From positions 1-7,653 of the forward strand of contig CAZKWC010000099.1 in assembly GCA_964556425.1 (NCBI GenBank): DNA of 7,653 nt. Reading direction: 5' to 3'. Source of the stretch: JALQUL01 sp964556425. GTDB lineage: Bacteria > Pseudomonadota > Gammaproteobacteria > Burkholderiales > Burkholderiaceae_C. The notes under the pieces were generated by a model, which saw only the letters and a program-made list of their open reading frames with translations, ran no database searches and was not told where the DNA came from. Shown here piece after piece: positions 1 to 6,610 of this stretch. The first letter of the stretch is position 1, and every line of letters begins with the position of its first letter. Both the position numbers and the translations under genes were made by a program.

Positions 1-37
1 AAAAAAAAGCCCCAAATGCTTTCGCACTTAGGGCTTT
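1..37 (-). terminator. Rho-independent terminator after tRNA-Ser
   Basis: Read on the minus strand, bases 37-24 and 19-6 pair over 14 positions (12 Watson-Crick and two G-T pairs) around a GAAA tetraloop at 23-20. The stem ends in a U run given by the A tract at 1-8. It lies 14 bases downstream of the encoded CCA end of tRNA-Ser and ends that transcript, and perhaps the whole ogt-transporter-tRNA unit. The plus-strand reading has a weaker T tract, so the minus direction is preferred. Confidence 0.92.
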
Positions 38-51
38 GATATTTTTAAACT

Positions 52-141
52 TGGCGGAAGCGGTGAGATTCGAACTCACGGAAGGCTCACACCTTCGGCG
101 GTTTTCAAGACCGCTGGATTAAACCACTCTCCCACGCTTCC
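52..141 (-). tRNA. tRNA-Ser (anticodon UGA), CCA encoded
   Basis: The reverse complement folds as a class II (long variable arm) tRNA of 90 nt including CCA. The acceptor stem is GGAAGCG/CGCTTCC, followed by discriminator G and genomic CCA at 54-52. The anticodon stem GCGGT/ACCGC closes the loop CTTGAAA, giving anticodon TGA at 107-105, which reads UCA and other UCN serine codons. The variable arm has stem GAAGG/CCTTC, typical of tRNA-Ser. The T arm is GTGAG-TTCGAAT-CTCAC. The tRNA lies 40 bases downstream of the transporter gene on the same strand and is followed at once by a strong terminator. All expected stems are intact, so it should be functional. Confidence 0.97.
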
Positions 142-157
142 ATTTGGTTAGAGGCAT

Positions 158-163
158 ATTGTA
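158..163 (-). promoter_or_regulatory. Possible -10 box for tRNA-Ser
   Basis: On the minus strand TACAAT (5 of 6 to TATAAT) lies 16 bases before the mature 5' end of tRNA-Ser. A GC-containing stretch (GCCTC) follows it where a stringently controlled stable-RNA promoter has its discriminator. No good -35 hexamer is found 16-18 bases further upstream, so this may be weak or chance. The tRNA could instead be read from the upstream protein genes. Confidence 0.35.
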
Positions 164-181
164 GCCTAAATTTTTGGCTTT

Positions 182-1081
182 TTATGGCTCATTATTAAAT
201 TGCTTATTTTTTTGTTTGCTAAAGCTAATCAGACCAGTCGATAAAGCAGTACCTAACACAGTGATTAAGCCACAACCTACCATCCATAAGGTAATATGCT
301 CGTTTAACAGCACGACCCCATACAGCATGGCAAATACCGGAATTAAAAAAGTAACGGTTAAAGATTTAGCTGGTCCTACTTGGCCAATAATTCTAAAATA
401 CAAAATATAGGCTAATGCGGTGCATATAACTCCAGAAGCCACTACAGCAGCCCATGCAGGAGCGCTTGGCATAACACTAGGCCAAGTTAATACACAAGGC
501 AATAACAAGGCCAAACTCGCACCTACTTGGCTGCCTGCGGCACTGGCTAAAGGGTGTACTTGGCCTAAATAACGTTTAGTAAGGCTACCAGCTAAGCCAT
601 AACAAAATGCAGCTGCCAAACAAGCCATTAACGCCCACCCCGAGCCGCCTTCTTTAAAGTTAGCCGATTCGCCAGCTAATAAGGCAATACCTAAAAAACC
701 CAAACCAAGGCCAATTATTCGGGTAAGGCTTAGTTTGTCTTTTAACCAAAGCCATGCAATTACGGCACCAAACAAAGGGACGGTGGCGTTTAAAATGGCT
801 ATTAAGCTGGTGTTAATATGCCTTACTGCATAGGCAAACATTGCAAATGGAATAGCAGAATTCACTAATCCAATTAAAAAGGTAGCTCTCCAATGCTGCT
901 TTAAATTGTCCATTAAGCCTGTCGTTTGGAGCAGCACCAACAAAACAATTGCTGCCACTATAACCCTCATAGCAGCCGTCGCCCAAACTCCAAACTCAGG
1001 ACTGGCAATATAGGTTAATAAAAATGAAGCACCCCAAACAGCACCCAATACAACAAATTCAAGCGGCCAAGTTTTTTTCAC
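182..1081 (-). CDS. EamA-family (drug/metabolite transporter superfamily) permease
   Basis: A predicted inner-membrane carrier of 299 residues. It has about ten hydrophobic helices (roughly 7-26, 33-52, 67-86, 93-113, 120-137, 148-167, 180-199, 208-228, 241-260, 267-286) arranged as two EamA repeats, the usual size and layout of the family. The first repeat ends in a typical re-entry into helices four and five (VPLFGAVIAWLWLKDKLS, about 101-118). The second has the matching segment with L-N-E-H near 259-262. The tail is short, polar and Lys/Asn-rich. EamA proteins export amino acids, metabolites or drugs, and the sequence does not tell which. The start is GTG: an in-frame stop lies 18 bases upstream of it and the next Met is at residue 38, inside helix two. 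A weak GAAAG precedes the GTG. It sits 31 bases after ogt and is probably its operon partner. Confidence 0.88.
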   Translation of the reverse strand: MKKTWPLEFVVLGAVWGASFLLTYIASPEFGVWATAAMRVIVAAIVLLVLLQTTGLMDNLKQHWRATFLIGLVNSAIPFAMFAYAVRHINTSLIAILNATVPLFGAVIAWLWLKDKLSLTRIIGLGLGFLGIALLAGESANFKEGGSGWALMACLAAAFCYGLAGSLTKRYLGQVHPLASAAGSQVGASLALLLPCVLTWPSVMPSAPAWAAVVASGVICTALAYILYFRIIGQVGPAKSLTVTFLIPVFAMLYGVVLLNEHITLWMVGCGLITVLGTALSTGLISFSKQKNKQFNNEP

Positions 1082-1112
1082 AAATTCTTTCGGTATTTTT
1101 TAATTTTGACCT

Positions 1113-1640
1113 CTATTCTAAGGCTTTGTGAGACTTCAGTTGTTCTAATAAAAGCAAGGCTTTTTTGCGCTCTAGGCCACCGGCATAACCGGTTAATGCA
1201 CCGTTTTTACCCACTACTCTATGGCAGGGCACAATAATACTAATTGGGTTTTTGCCAATAGCAGCAGCTACTGCTCTAGTTGCCTTTGGTCTACCAATTT
1301 GTATAGCTAGATCGCTATAGCTCACGGTGTGACCTTTTGGTATACCTAAAAGTTGTTGCCAAACAATTTGTTCAAATTGTGTCGCCTTGGGCCAGCTAAT
1401 TTCTTGCATCCAGTTGTATTCGTCTATACAAATCGTCTTTCCTGCAAAATAATTATCGAGTTGTTTTTTTATGCTTTCAAAAACTGTAGCTTCATCGTTA
1501 AAAGGCCAATCTTCGGCAATGGGTTCGTGCTTTTGGCCCACAAACCATAGCCCCATTAGCTTGTCTTGAAAGGACGCTAATCGCATCTGACCCATTGGGC
1601 TTTGATAGTAGGTTTGAACAATACCTAAGGGATACTTCAT
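1113..1640 (-). CDS. ogt: Methylated-DNA--protein-cysteine S-methyltransferase
   Basis: A suicide repair protein that moves the alkyl group from O6-alkylguanine (and O4-alkylthymine) in DNA to its own cysteine. At 175 residues it is a single-domain Ogt/AGT type without the Ada N-terminal regulator. Residues 1-85 are the variable ribonuclease-H-like part (PMGQMRLAS near 15-23). Residues 86-170 are the DNA-binding and catalytic part. The active site PCHRV is at 138-142 with Cys139. Tyr108 and Arg122 sit at the same spacing from the cysteine as human Tyr114 and Arg128, the residue that flips the base. RVVGKNGALTGYAGGLERK completes the signature. The ATG has AGGAAA about eight bases upstream (complement of 1646-1651), and a perfect palindrome abuts that site. 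The stop is TAG. The gene is divergent from manB and probably the first gene of an operon with the EamA permease. Confidence 0.96.
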   Translation of the reverse strand: MKYPLGIVQTYYQSPMGQMRLASFQDKLMGLWFVGQKHEPIAEDWPFNDEATVFESIKKQLDNYFAGKTICIDEYNWMQEISWPKATQFEQIVWQQLLGIPKGHTVSYSDLAIQIGRPKATRAVAAAIGKNPISIIVPCHRVVGKNGALTGYAGGLERKKALLLLEQLKSHKALE

Positions 1641-1650
1641 GCTAATTTCC

Positions 1651-1666
1651 TGTTAATTGATTAACA
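1651..1666. repeat. Perfect inverted repeat next to the ogt RBS (7-base arms, 2-base spacer)
   Basis: TGTTAAT-TG-ATTAACA is an exact palindrome with a two-base centre. Its left edge shares base 1651 with the ogt Shine-Dalgarno complement. A dimeric regulator bound here would sit over the ogt leader. The geometry (short spacer, AT-rich arms) suits a protein operator better than an RNA hairpin, which could not close a two-base loop. No known operator is assigned. Confidence 0.6.
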
Positions 1667-1685
1667 AAATCAAATTTTGTGCAAT
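1657..1685 (+). promoter_or_regulatory. Weak candidate promoter toward manB
   Basis: TTGATT (1657-1662, 4 of 6 to consensus) and TGCAAT (1680-1685, 4 of 6) are exactly 17 bases apart, which would leave a leader of about 135 bases before manB. The hexamers overlap both palindromes, so a repressor site would make sense, but the match is poor. A second weak option is TTGACC at 1782-1787 with TAAAGA at 1806-1811, which would give an almost leaderless mRNA. No promoter in this gap is convincing. Confidence 0.2.
1664..1680. repeat. Second perfect inverted repeat, interlocked with the first
   Basis: ACAAAAT-CAA-ATTTTGT has exact 7-base arms and shares bases 1664-1666 with the preceding palindrome. 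Together the two make a 30-base block (1651-1680) in the divergent ogt/manB control region. The arms are almost purely A/T, so chance cannot be excluded. The adjacency is what makes it notable. Confidence 0.55.
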
Positions 1686-1826
1686 CACAATCTAAAATGA
1701 TGACTTTATTATTGCCGTAAAAAATATTTGCCAAAATCTCTTAGCCTGTTTTGCATCAATGTTTTTTTGGCATTTGTTCAATTGACCGCATCTACCCAAC
1801 CGAAGTAAAGAAAGATTCAAGCTATT

Positions 1827-3209
1827 ATGCAACTTGCCGCCTCTATTTTTAAAGCTTATGACATTCGTGGTGTTGTGCCTACTTCTTTGAATCAAGAGGT
1901 AGCCTTAGGACTAGGTCGTGCTTTTGGAACCATTGCATTGGCACAAGGTCAAACTACAGTAGCGGTAGGCCGAGATGGCCGCTTAAGTGGCCCAAGCTTA
2001 TCGAGTAGTTTAATACAAGGTTTACTAGAATCGGGCATTCGGGTAATTGATGTTGGTATGGTTACCACACCTATTTTGTATTTTGCAGCACATACCCTTT
2101 GCCAAAGCGGTATTCAAATTACCGGTAGTCACAACCCTAAAGATTACAACGGTTTTAAAATGATTATGGGCGGCAAAGCCATTTACGGAGATGACATTCA
2201 AGCTCTGCGCCAAATGATGGAAGCCGAAACTTGGCAATTAAAAGCAGGTGGTAGCCTTGTTCAGCAAGATGTAATACCCGCCTACACAGAGCGCATTACC
2301 ACCGATATAAAACTAGCTAGACCTTTAAAAATTGTCATAGATAGCGGTAACGGCATTGCTGGAGCAACAGCTCCAGCTATCTTTAGAGCTTTGGGTTGTG
2401 AAGTAACAGAATTGTTTAGCGAAGTAGATGGCAACTTCCCTAACCATCACCCCGATCCAAGTAAACCAGAAAACTTAAACGATTTAATTGCCACTTTAAA
2501 AACCACCGATGCCGAGTTAGGTTTAGCCTTTGATGGTGATGGTGACCGACTAGGCATAGTGACCAAAGAGGGCAACAATATTTACCCCGACCGTCAAATG
2601 GTTTTATTTGCCCAAGACGTACTATCACGGGTGCCAGGCGGTACGATTTTATTTGATGTGAAATGTTCACAGCAATTAGCTCCCGCCATTGAAGCGGCTG
2701 GTGGAGTAGCCCTTATGTACAAAACAGGCCACTCTTTAATTAAAGCCAAAATGAAAGAGGTCAACTCACCTTTAGGCGGTGAAATGAGTGGCCATATTTT
2801 CTTTAAAGAGCGTTGGTTTGGTTTTGACGATGGTACTTATGCAGGTTGTCGTTTACTTGAAATTTTAAGTCAATCGGACGATTTAAATTTAACTCTTAAT
2901 CAATTACCCAATAGCTGCTCTACCCCAGAGCTCAATGTGAAATGTGAAGAAGGTCAGCCCCCAGTAATAGTAGCAAAAGCCATTGCTGCAGCACAATTTG
3001 CGGCCCCTGCCAAAATTAACACCATTGATGGACTTCGCGTGGATTGGCCAGATGGTTTTGGTTTAATTCGTGCATCTAACACCACGCCAGTATTAGTTTT
3101 ACGTTTTGAAGGGCATACTACACAAGCCTTGCATCGAATCGAGCAAGAGATGCTGGAGTTGCTAAAATCAGTCATGCCCAACGCTACTATTGAAACAGCG
3201 GCGCACTAA
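1827..3209 (+). CDS. manB: Phosphomannomutase/phosphoglucomutase
   Basis: A cytoplasmic alpha-D-phosphohexomutase of 460 residues that interconverts hexose 6-phosphate and hexose 1-phosphate (mannose and probably glucose), feeding nucleotide-sugar synthesis for LPS and other glycans. All four family landmarks are present in order. The N-terminal FKAYDIRG is at 8-15. The phosphoserine loop TGSHNP is at 99-104 with catalytic Ser101. The Mg-binding loop DGDGDR is at 236-241. The sugar-specificity loop GEMSGH is at 318-323 and the phosphate-binding loop RASNTTP is at 415-421. Length and motif spacing match the bifunctional AlgC type (about 460) rather than GlmM. The ATG is preceded by a purine-rich AAAGAAAG about 12 bases away, a loose Shine-Dalgarno. 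It is the first gene of the manB-waaC-waaA unit. The symbol could equally be algC or pgm. Confidence 0.95.
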   Translation: MQLAASIFKAYDIRGVVPTSLNQEVALGLGRAFGTIALAQGQTTVAVGRDGRLSGPSLSSSLIQGLLESGIRVIDVGMVTTPILYFAAHTLCQSGIQITGSHNPKDYNGFKMIMGGKAIYGDDIQALRQMMEAETWQLKAGGSLVQQDVIPAYTERITTDIKLARPLKIVIDSGNGIAGATAPAIFRALGCEVTELFSEVDGNFPNHHPDPSKPENLNDLIATLKTTDAELGLAFDGDGDRLGIVTKEGNNIYPDRQMVLFAQDVLSRVPGGTILFDVKCSQQLAPAIEAAGGVALMYKTGHSLIKAKMKEVNSPLGGEMSGHIFFKERWFGFDDGTYAGCRLLEILSQSDDLNLTLNQLPNSCSTPELNVKCEEGQPPVIVAKAIAAAQFAAPAKINTIDGLRVDWPDGFGLIRASNTTPVLVLRFEGHTTQALHRIEQEMLELLKSVMPNATIETAAH

Positions 3210-3233
3210 TTTCTTAACCACTACAATCCTATT

Positions 3234-4322
3234 TTGGCCACTAAAATCCTTATTGTTAAATTGTCATCCCTTGGTGACGTTATTCACACTTTGCCTGTGG
3301 TGCGCGACCTTGCGCGCGCCATACCTGGGGTTCAAATTGATTGGGTGGTTGAAGCTGGGTTTGCCGAGATTATTCAACGTACTCATGGCATTCACAGGGT
3401 TATTCTTTGCCATTTAAGACGCTGGAGTAAAAGCCCTTTTAATGCGCAAACCAAACTCGAATGGCGGGCCTTTAAAAAAGACCTACAAAGCCAAACCTAT
3501 GATGCCATTATTGACTTACAAGGCCTCACTAAATCGGCCTTGATATCTAGAGTGGCTAAGCTAAGCCCGAATGGCAAACGTTATGCTATGGGTAACCGCA
3601 CCAATGGCTCTAGTTTTGAAATTCTAAGCAAATGGGCCGCTAATATTGCTATTCCATTACCCCTCGATTTACATGCAATTTCTAGAGCTCGTATTGTGTG
3701 TGCGAAAGCTTTTCACTACCAAGCCAACGACCAAGCCAAAGTCTATTTCAAGCTTCAAGCCATTCACTGGCAAGCTAATCTTAACCCTGTGGTGTTGGCT
3801 AGACATGTCATGCTTATACATGGTAGTTCTAGACAAGATAAATGCTGGGCAGCAGAAAAATGGCTAGAGTTAGGTTTGTTTTTAGCTGAACAAGGCCTAG
3901 GTTGTGTTTGGGTACATGGCAATGACGCAGAGCAAAAAGCCAGCGATGAAATGGCCATGGCACTGCATTTAAAACTGATTGAAAATAAAGTCGCCATTAC
4001 CGACGACCTCAAACCCATTGTTTTACCTAGGCTGGGTTTAGGTCCTTTGGCAGACCACATGGCTCGCTGTGCTGGTGTTATTGGAGTCGATAGTGGACTT
4101 AGCCATTTAGCGGTAGCTTTAAACTTGCCTCATGTACAAATTTATAACTTTAATACCGACTGGCGCACGGGTCCCCTTAATAACTCAGGACAGTGTAGCG
4201 TGATGGATGTGAACAGTCCGTCGGTTGAAAAAGTTTGGCAAGCTTGGGAGCAAGTGCAATCGGGTTGGATAAGTACCTCCGATGAATTTGCCAAATCGAT
4301 GATGAGCACACTACCTGCGTAA
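3234..4322 (+). CDS. waaC: Lipopolysaccharide heptosyltransferase I
   Basis: A GT9-family enzyme of 362 residues acting at the cytoplasmic face of the inner membrane. It transfers L-glycero-D-manno-heptose from ADP-heptose to the first Kdo of Kdo2-lipid A. The N-terminal KILIVKLSSLGDVIHTLP (4-21) is the WaaC signature, with Asp15 matching the catalytic Asp13 of E. coli WaaC. HGSSRQDKCW (196-205) carries the nucleotide-phosphate lysine, here Lys203. GVDSGLSHLA (284-293) carries Asp286 for ADP-heptose binding. The start is inferred as TTG at 3234: it gives the family's usual N-terminus, the manB stop is in frame 24 bases upstream, and no ATG or GTG lies between. No Shine-Dalgarno is visible, so translation may rely on coupling to manB. 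IYNFNTDWRTGP replaces the gamma-proteobacterial loop near 303-314. Type I is preferred over WaaF from the N-terminus and the waaA neighbour. Confidence 0.93.
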   Translation: MATKILIVKLSSLGDVIHTLPVVRDLARAIPGVQIDWVVEAGFAEIIQRTHGIHRVILCHLRRWSKSPFNAQTKLEWRAFKKDLQSQTYDAIIDLQGLTKSALISRVAKLSPNGKRYAMGNRTNGSSFEILSKWAANIAIPLPLDLHAISRARIVCAKAFHYQANDQAKVYFKLQAIHWQANLNPVVLARHVMLIHGSSRQDKCWAAEKWLELGLFLAEQGLGCVWVHGNDAEQKASDEMAMALHLKLIENKVAITDDLKPIVLPRLGLGPLADHMARCAGVIGVDSGLSHLAVALNLPHVQIYNFNTDWRTGPLNNSGQCSVMDVNSPSVEKVWQAWEQVQSGWISTSDEFAKSMMSTLPA

Positions 4323-4325
4323 AGG
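4321..4325 (+). promoter_or_regulatory. waaA ribosome binding site overlapping the waaC stop
   Basis: AAAGG lies nine bases before the waaA ATG and shares its first two bases with the waaC TAA at 4320-4322. A ribosome ending waaC covers this site, so waaA translation is likely coupled to waaC. It is the clearest Shine-Dalgarno in the plus-strand operon. Confidence 0.7.
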
Positions 4326-4334
4326 TTTTATTCA

Positions 4335-5636
4335 ATGCGCTGGTTTTACCGATTTTTAATTTTTTTAGTACAACCTTTTTTTGTATTGAAGCTTTTATTT
4401 CGTTCTATAAAAGAACCTTTATATCGTTTTAATATTGCTGCTCGTTTTGGTTTTTATAACACCACTATTAAAGGCAGTCACTATGTTTGGATTCATGCTG
4501 TTTCATTGGGCGAAACCCGTGCCAGCGCCAGCTTAGTAAAAGCATTAAGACAACAAATTCCAGGAGTTTGTATTTTATTTACACATGGCACTGCGACAGG
4601 ATGGGTCGCAGGAAAAGAGCTATTGCAAAATAATGATTTACAAGTTTGGCTACCTTGGGATAGTGTTTTTGCGGTGCAGCGATTTTTAAAATTTTTTCAA
4701 CCTGTGCTAGGCTTGATTTTAGAGACCGAACTCTGGCCCGAATTAATTGGGCAGTGCCATTTGCAAAAAATTCCCTTGTGTTTAGTCAATGGCCGTTTAA
4801 GCGAAAAAACCCTTAAACGCACCCAAAAATGGGGTGGCAGTCTTATGCAAAGCACTTATCAACAATTGTTTTTGGTTTTACCGCAAACCACCCAAGATGC
4901 ACAACGCTATCAGCTATTACAAGCTAATGTGGGGCCTGTGCTGGGCAATTTAAAGTTTGATGCGGCCATTCATGAAAAGCAACAAGCGCTAGGGCATGAG
5001 TGGCGCTCTAGCTTTCAACTACCCGTGTTAATGTTAGCAAGTAGCAGAGAGGGTGAAGAAGCACTTTTTTTACAAGCACTATTGCATCATCCACTTCAAA
5101 ATCAATTACTCAATAGTTTTCAAATTTTAATCGTACCACGCCATCCTCAACGTTTTAACCAGGTAGCGCAACTCATTGAACAAACCGGCCTTAGTTTGTC
5201 TAGACGCAGTCAATGGCCTCATTCCAACCCAGTACCTGCCACCATTGTGCTAGGCGATAGTATTGGTGAAATGCCAATTTATTATTCAGCTAGCGCCTGC
5301 GTATTAATGGGGGGCAGCTTTTTACCACTTGGCGGACAAAACTTAATTGAAGCTTGTTTATACGGTTGCCCTGTGATTATGGGACCGTCTATGTTTAATT
5401 TTGCCCAAGCGAGCTTGGCCGCCATCGAATCTAAAGCTGGTCAACAAGTAGAAAATTTTGAAAAGGGGCTAGCCTTGGCCTACGCTTGGTTAGCCGAAAA
5501 CCAATTGAACTCTTTTCAAGAGCGGGCTACTCGCTTTAGCGCACAGCATGCAGGAGCTAGTTTAGCCAGCGCCCAACTCATTCAAAAAATTTATTTTGAG
5601 GCTCTTAATAAACGGGCCGCTTCAATTGCAAAATAA
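4335..5636 (+). CDS. waaA: 3-deoxy-D-manno-octulosonic acid (Kdo) transferase
   Basis: A GT30 enzyme of 433 residues, the usual length, that adds Kdo from CMP-Kdo to lipid IVA and so starts the LPS core. Residues 1-22 are a single hydrophobic anchor that holds it on the inner membrane, followed by basic residues. HAVSLGETRAS (54-64) contains Glu60, the catalytic base of the family. LETELWPELI (129-138), VNGRLSEKT (151-159) and GNLKFD (204-209) complete the N-terminal Rossmann half. The C-terminal half has LASSREGEE (234-242), VPRHPQRF (267-274), GDSIGEMP (307-314) and GGSFLPLGGQNLIEA (326-340), which form the CMP-Kdo site. Whether it adds one Kdo or two cannot be read from the sequence. It is the last gene of the operon. 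Its final 46 bases lie antisense to the 3' end of hemB, and no intrinsic terminator follows on the plus strand. Confidence 0.96.
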   Translation: MRWFYRFLIFLVQPFFVLKLLFRSIKEPLYRFNIAARFGFYNTTIKGSHYVWIHAVSLGETRASASLVKALRQQIPGVCILFTHGTATGWVAGKELLQNNDLQVWLPWDSVFAVQRFLKFFQPVLGLILETELWPELIGQCHLQKIPLCLVNGRLSEKTLKRTQKWGGSLMQSTYQQLFLVLPQTTQDAQRYQLLQANVGPVLGNLKFDAAIHEKQQALGHEWRSSFQLPVLMLASSREGEEALFLQALLHHPLQNQLLNSFQILIVPRHPQRFNQVAQLIEQTGLSLSRRSQWPHSNPVPATIVLGDSIGEMPIYYSASACVLMGGSFLPLGGQNLIEACLYGCPVIMGPSMFNFAQASLAAIESKAGQQVENFEKGLALAYAWLAENQLNSFQERATRFSAQHAGASLASAQLIQKIYFEALNKRAASIAK

Positions 5637-6610
5637 GTCAAAATACCATCTGCACCAGCACGTTTAAAAGCCAATAAGCTCTCTAACATAACGGCATCGT
5701 GATCTAACCAACCGTTAATAGCGGCTGCTTTTATCATGGCATATTCACCACTTACTTGGTAGGCAAAAGTGGGTACGGCAAATTCTTTTTTCACTCTTTG
5801 TACAATGTCTAAATAAGGCATGCCTGGTTTTACCATGACCATATCAGCCCCCTCTGCCAGGTCCATTGCCACTTCACGCAAGGCCTCATCAGAATTGGCA
5901 GGATCCATTTGGTAAACCTTTTTATTGGACTTACCCAAATTACTACTAGAGCCTACGGCATCACGGAAGGGGCCATAAAAACTGCTGGCATATTTTGCGC
6001 TATAGGCCATGATACGAGTATGTACAAAGCCTTCTGCCTCTAAGGCTTGCCGAATAGCACCAATACGACCATCCATCATGTCACTAGGAGCCACCATATC
6101 AACGCCTGCACGGGCTTGAGTAAGGGCTTGTTGCACCAACACTGCGTTGGTCTCATCATTCATGATGTAGTTATTTTCTTTGGGGTCAGGGTGCGGTAGG
6201 CCATCTTGACCGTGATCCGTATAGGGGTCAAGGGCTACATCGGTCATAATTCCCAACTCAGGAAACTGTGCTTTAAGCGCTCTTACTGCTGTAGGAATTA
6301 AACCATTCGGGTTGGTTGCTTCATCGCCAGTAGCATTTTTTAAATGTTGGCTAATGACGGGAAATAAAGCCATTACAGGTATGCCTAAATCGACACACTC
6401 TTGTGCGACGGGCATTAATAAATCAAGGCTTAAACGTTCTACACCAGGCATGGAAGCCACCGCTTCACGACGACCTTGGCCTTCTAATACAAAAACAGGA
6501 TAAATTAAATCATGTGGCGTTAATTGATTTTCACGAACCAAGTTACGAGTAAAACTGTCACGACGCAAGCGACGTGGTCTTGAAAATGGAAAAGCAGCTG
6601 GCGTAAACAT
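5591..6610 (-). CDS. hemB: Delta-aminolevulinic acid dehydratase (porphobilinogen synthase)
   Basis: A cytosolic enzyme that condenses two 5-aminolevulinate molecules into porphobilinogen, an early step of heme and other tetrapyrroles. With the chosen start it has 339 residues, typical for the family. The Schiff-base lysines are Lys206 in YSAKYASSFYGPFR and Lys261 in MVKPGMPYLD. The metal site reads DVALDPYTDHGQDG (124-137) without the cysteines of Zn-dependent enzymes, so it belongs to the Asp-rich, Mg-activated class seen in Pseudomonas. RIGAIR, KSNKKVYQMDP and YQVSGEY are further family blocks. The ATG at 6610 is preferred because it gives MFTPAAFPFSRPRRLRRD, the normal N-terminus, with a GGGACGAG sequence six bases upstream. 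An in-frame TTG at 6640 would add ten residues but has no ribosome binding site. It converges with waaA. Confidence 0.96.
   Translation of the reverse strand: MFTPAAFPFSRPRRLRRDSFTRNLVRENQLTPHDLIYPVFVLEGQGRREAVASMPGVERLSLDLLMPVAQECVDLGIPVMALFPVISQHLKNATGDEATNPNGLIPTAVRALKAQFPELGIMTDVALDPYTDHGQDGLPHPDPKENNYIMNDETNAVLVQQALTQARAGVDMVAPSDMMDGRIGAIRQALEAEGFVHTRIMAYSAKYASSFYGPFRDAVGSSSNLGKSNKKVYQMDPANSDEALREVAMDLAEGADMVMVKPGMPYLDIVQRVKKEFAVPTFAYQVSGEYAMIKAAAINGWLDHDAVMLESLLAFKRAGADGILTYFAIEAARLLRASK

Noticed and set aside
163..183. Small hairpin (AGCC/GGCT) followed by five T on the plus strand
   Set aside because: The stem is only four pairs with a poor interior and no plus-strand gene precedes it. 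Read on the minus strand it has no T run, so it does not terminate the EamA gene.
1072..1078. Seven-base homopolymer at codons 2-4 of the EamA gene as a phase-variation switch
   Set aside because: Seven identical bases are common at this base composition (another seven-T run lies inside waaA) and usually too short to slip often. There is no other sign of contingency control.
1692..1895. 67-residue minus-strand frame across the manB start
   Set aside because: It overlaps the conserved N-terminus of manB in antisense and shows no family features.
3764..4060. 98-residue open frame on the minus strand inside waaC
   Set aside because: It lies wholly antisense to a well-conserved gene, has no ribosome binding site and no recognisable domain. 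It is Ser/Leu-rich shadow coding.
4335..4480. Low G+C at the 5' end of waaA as a sign of gene transfer
   Set aside because: The stretch encodes the Phe/Leu/Ile-rich membrane anchor and nearby AT-rich codons. The rest of the gene resembles its neighbours.
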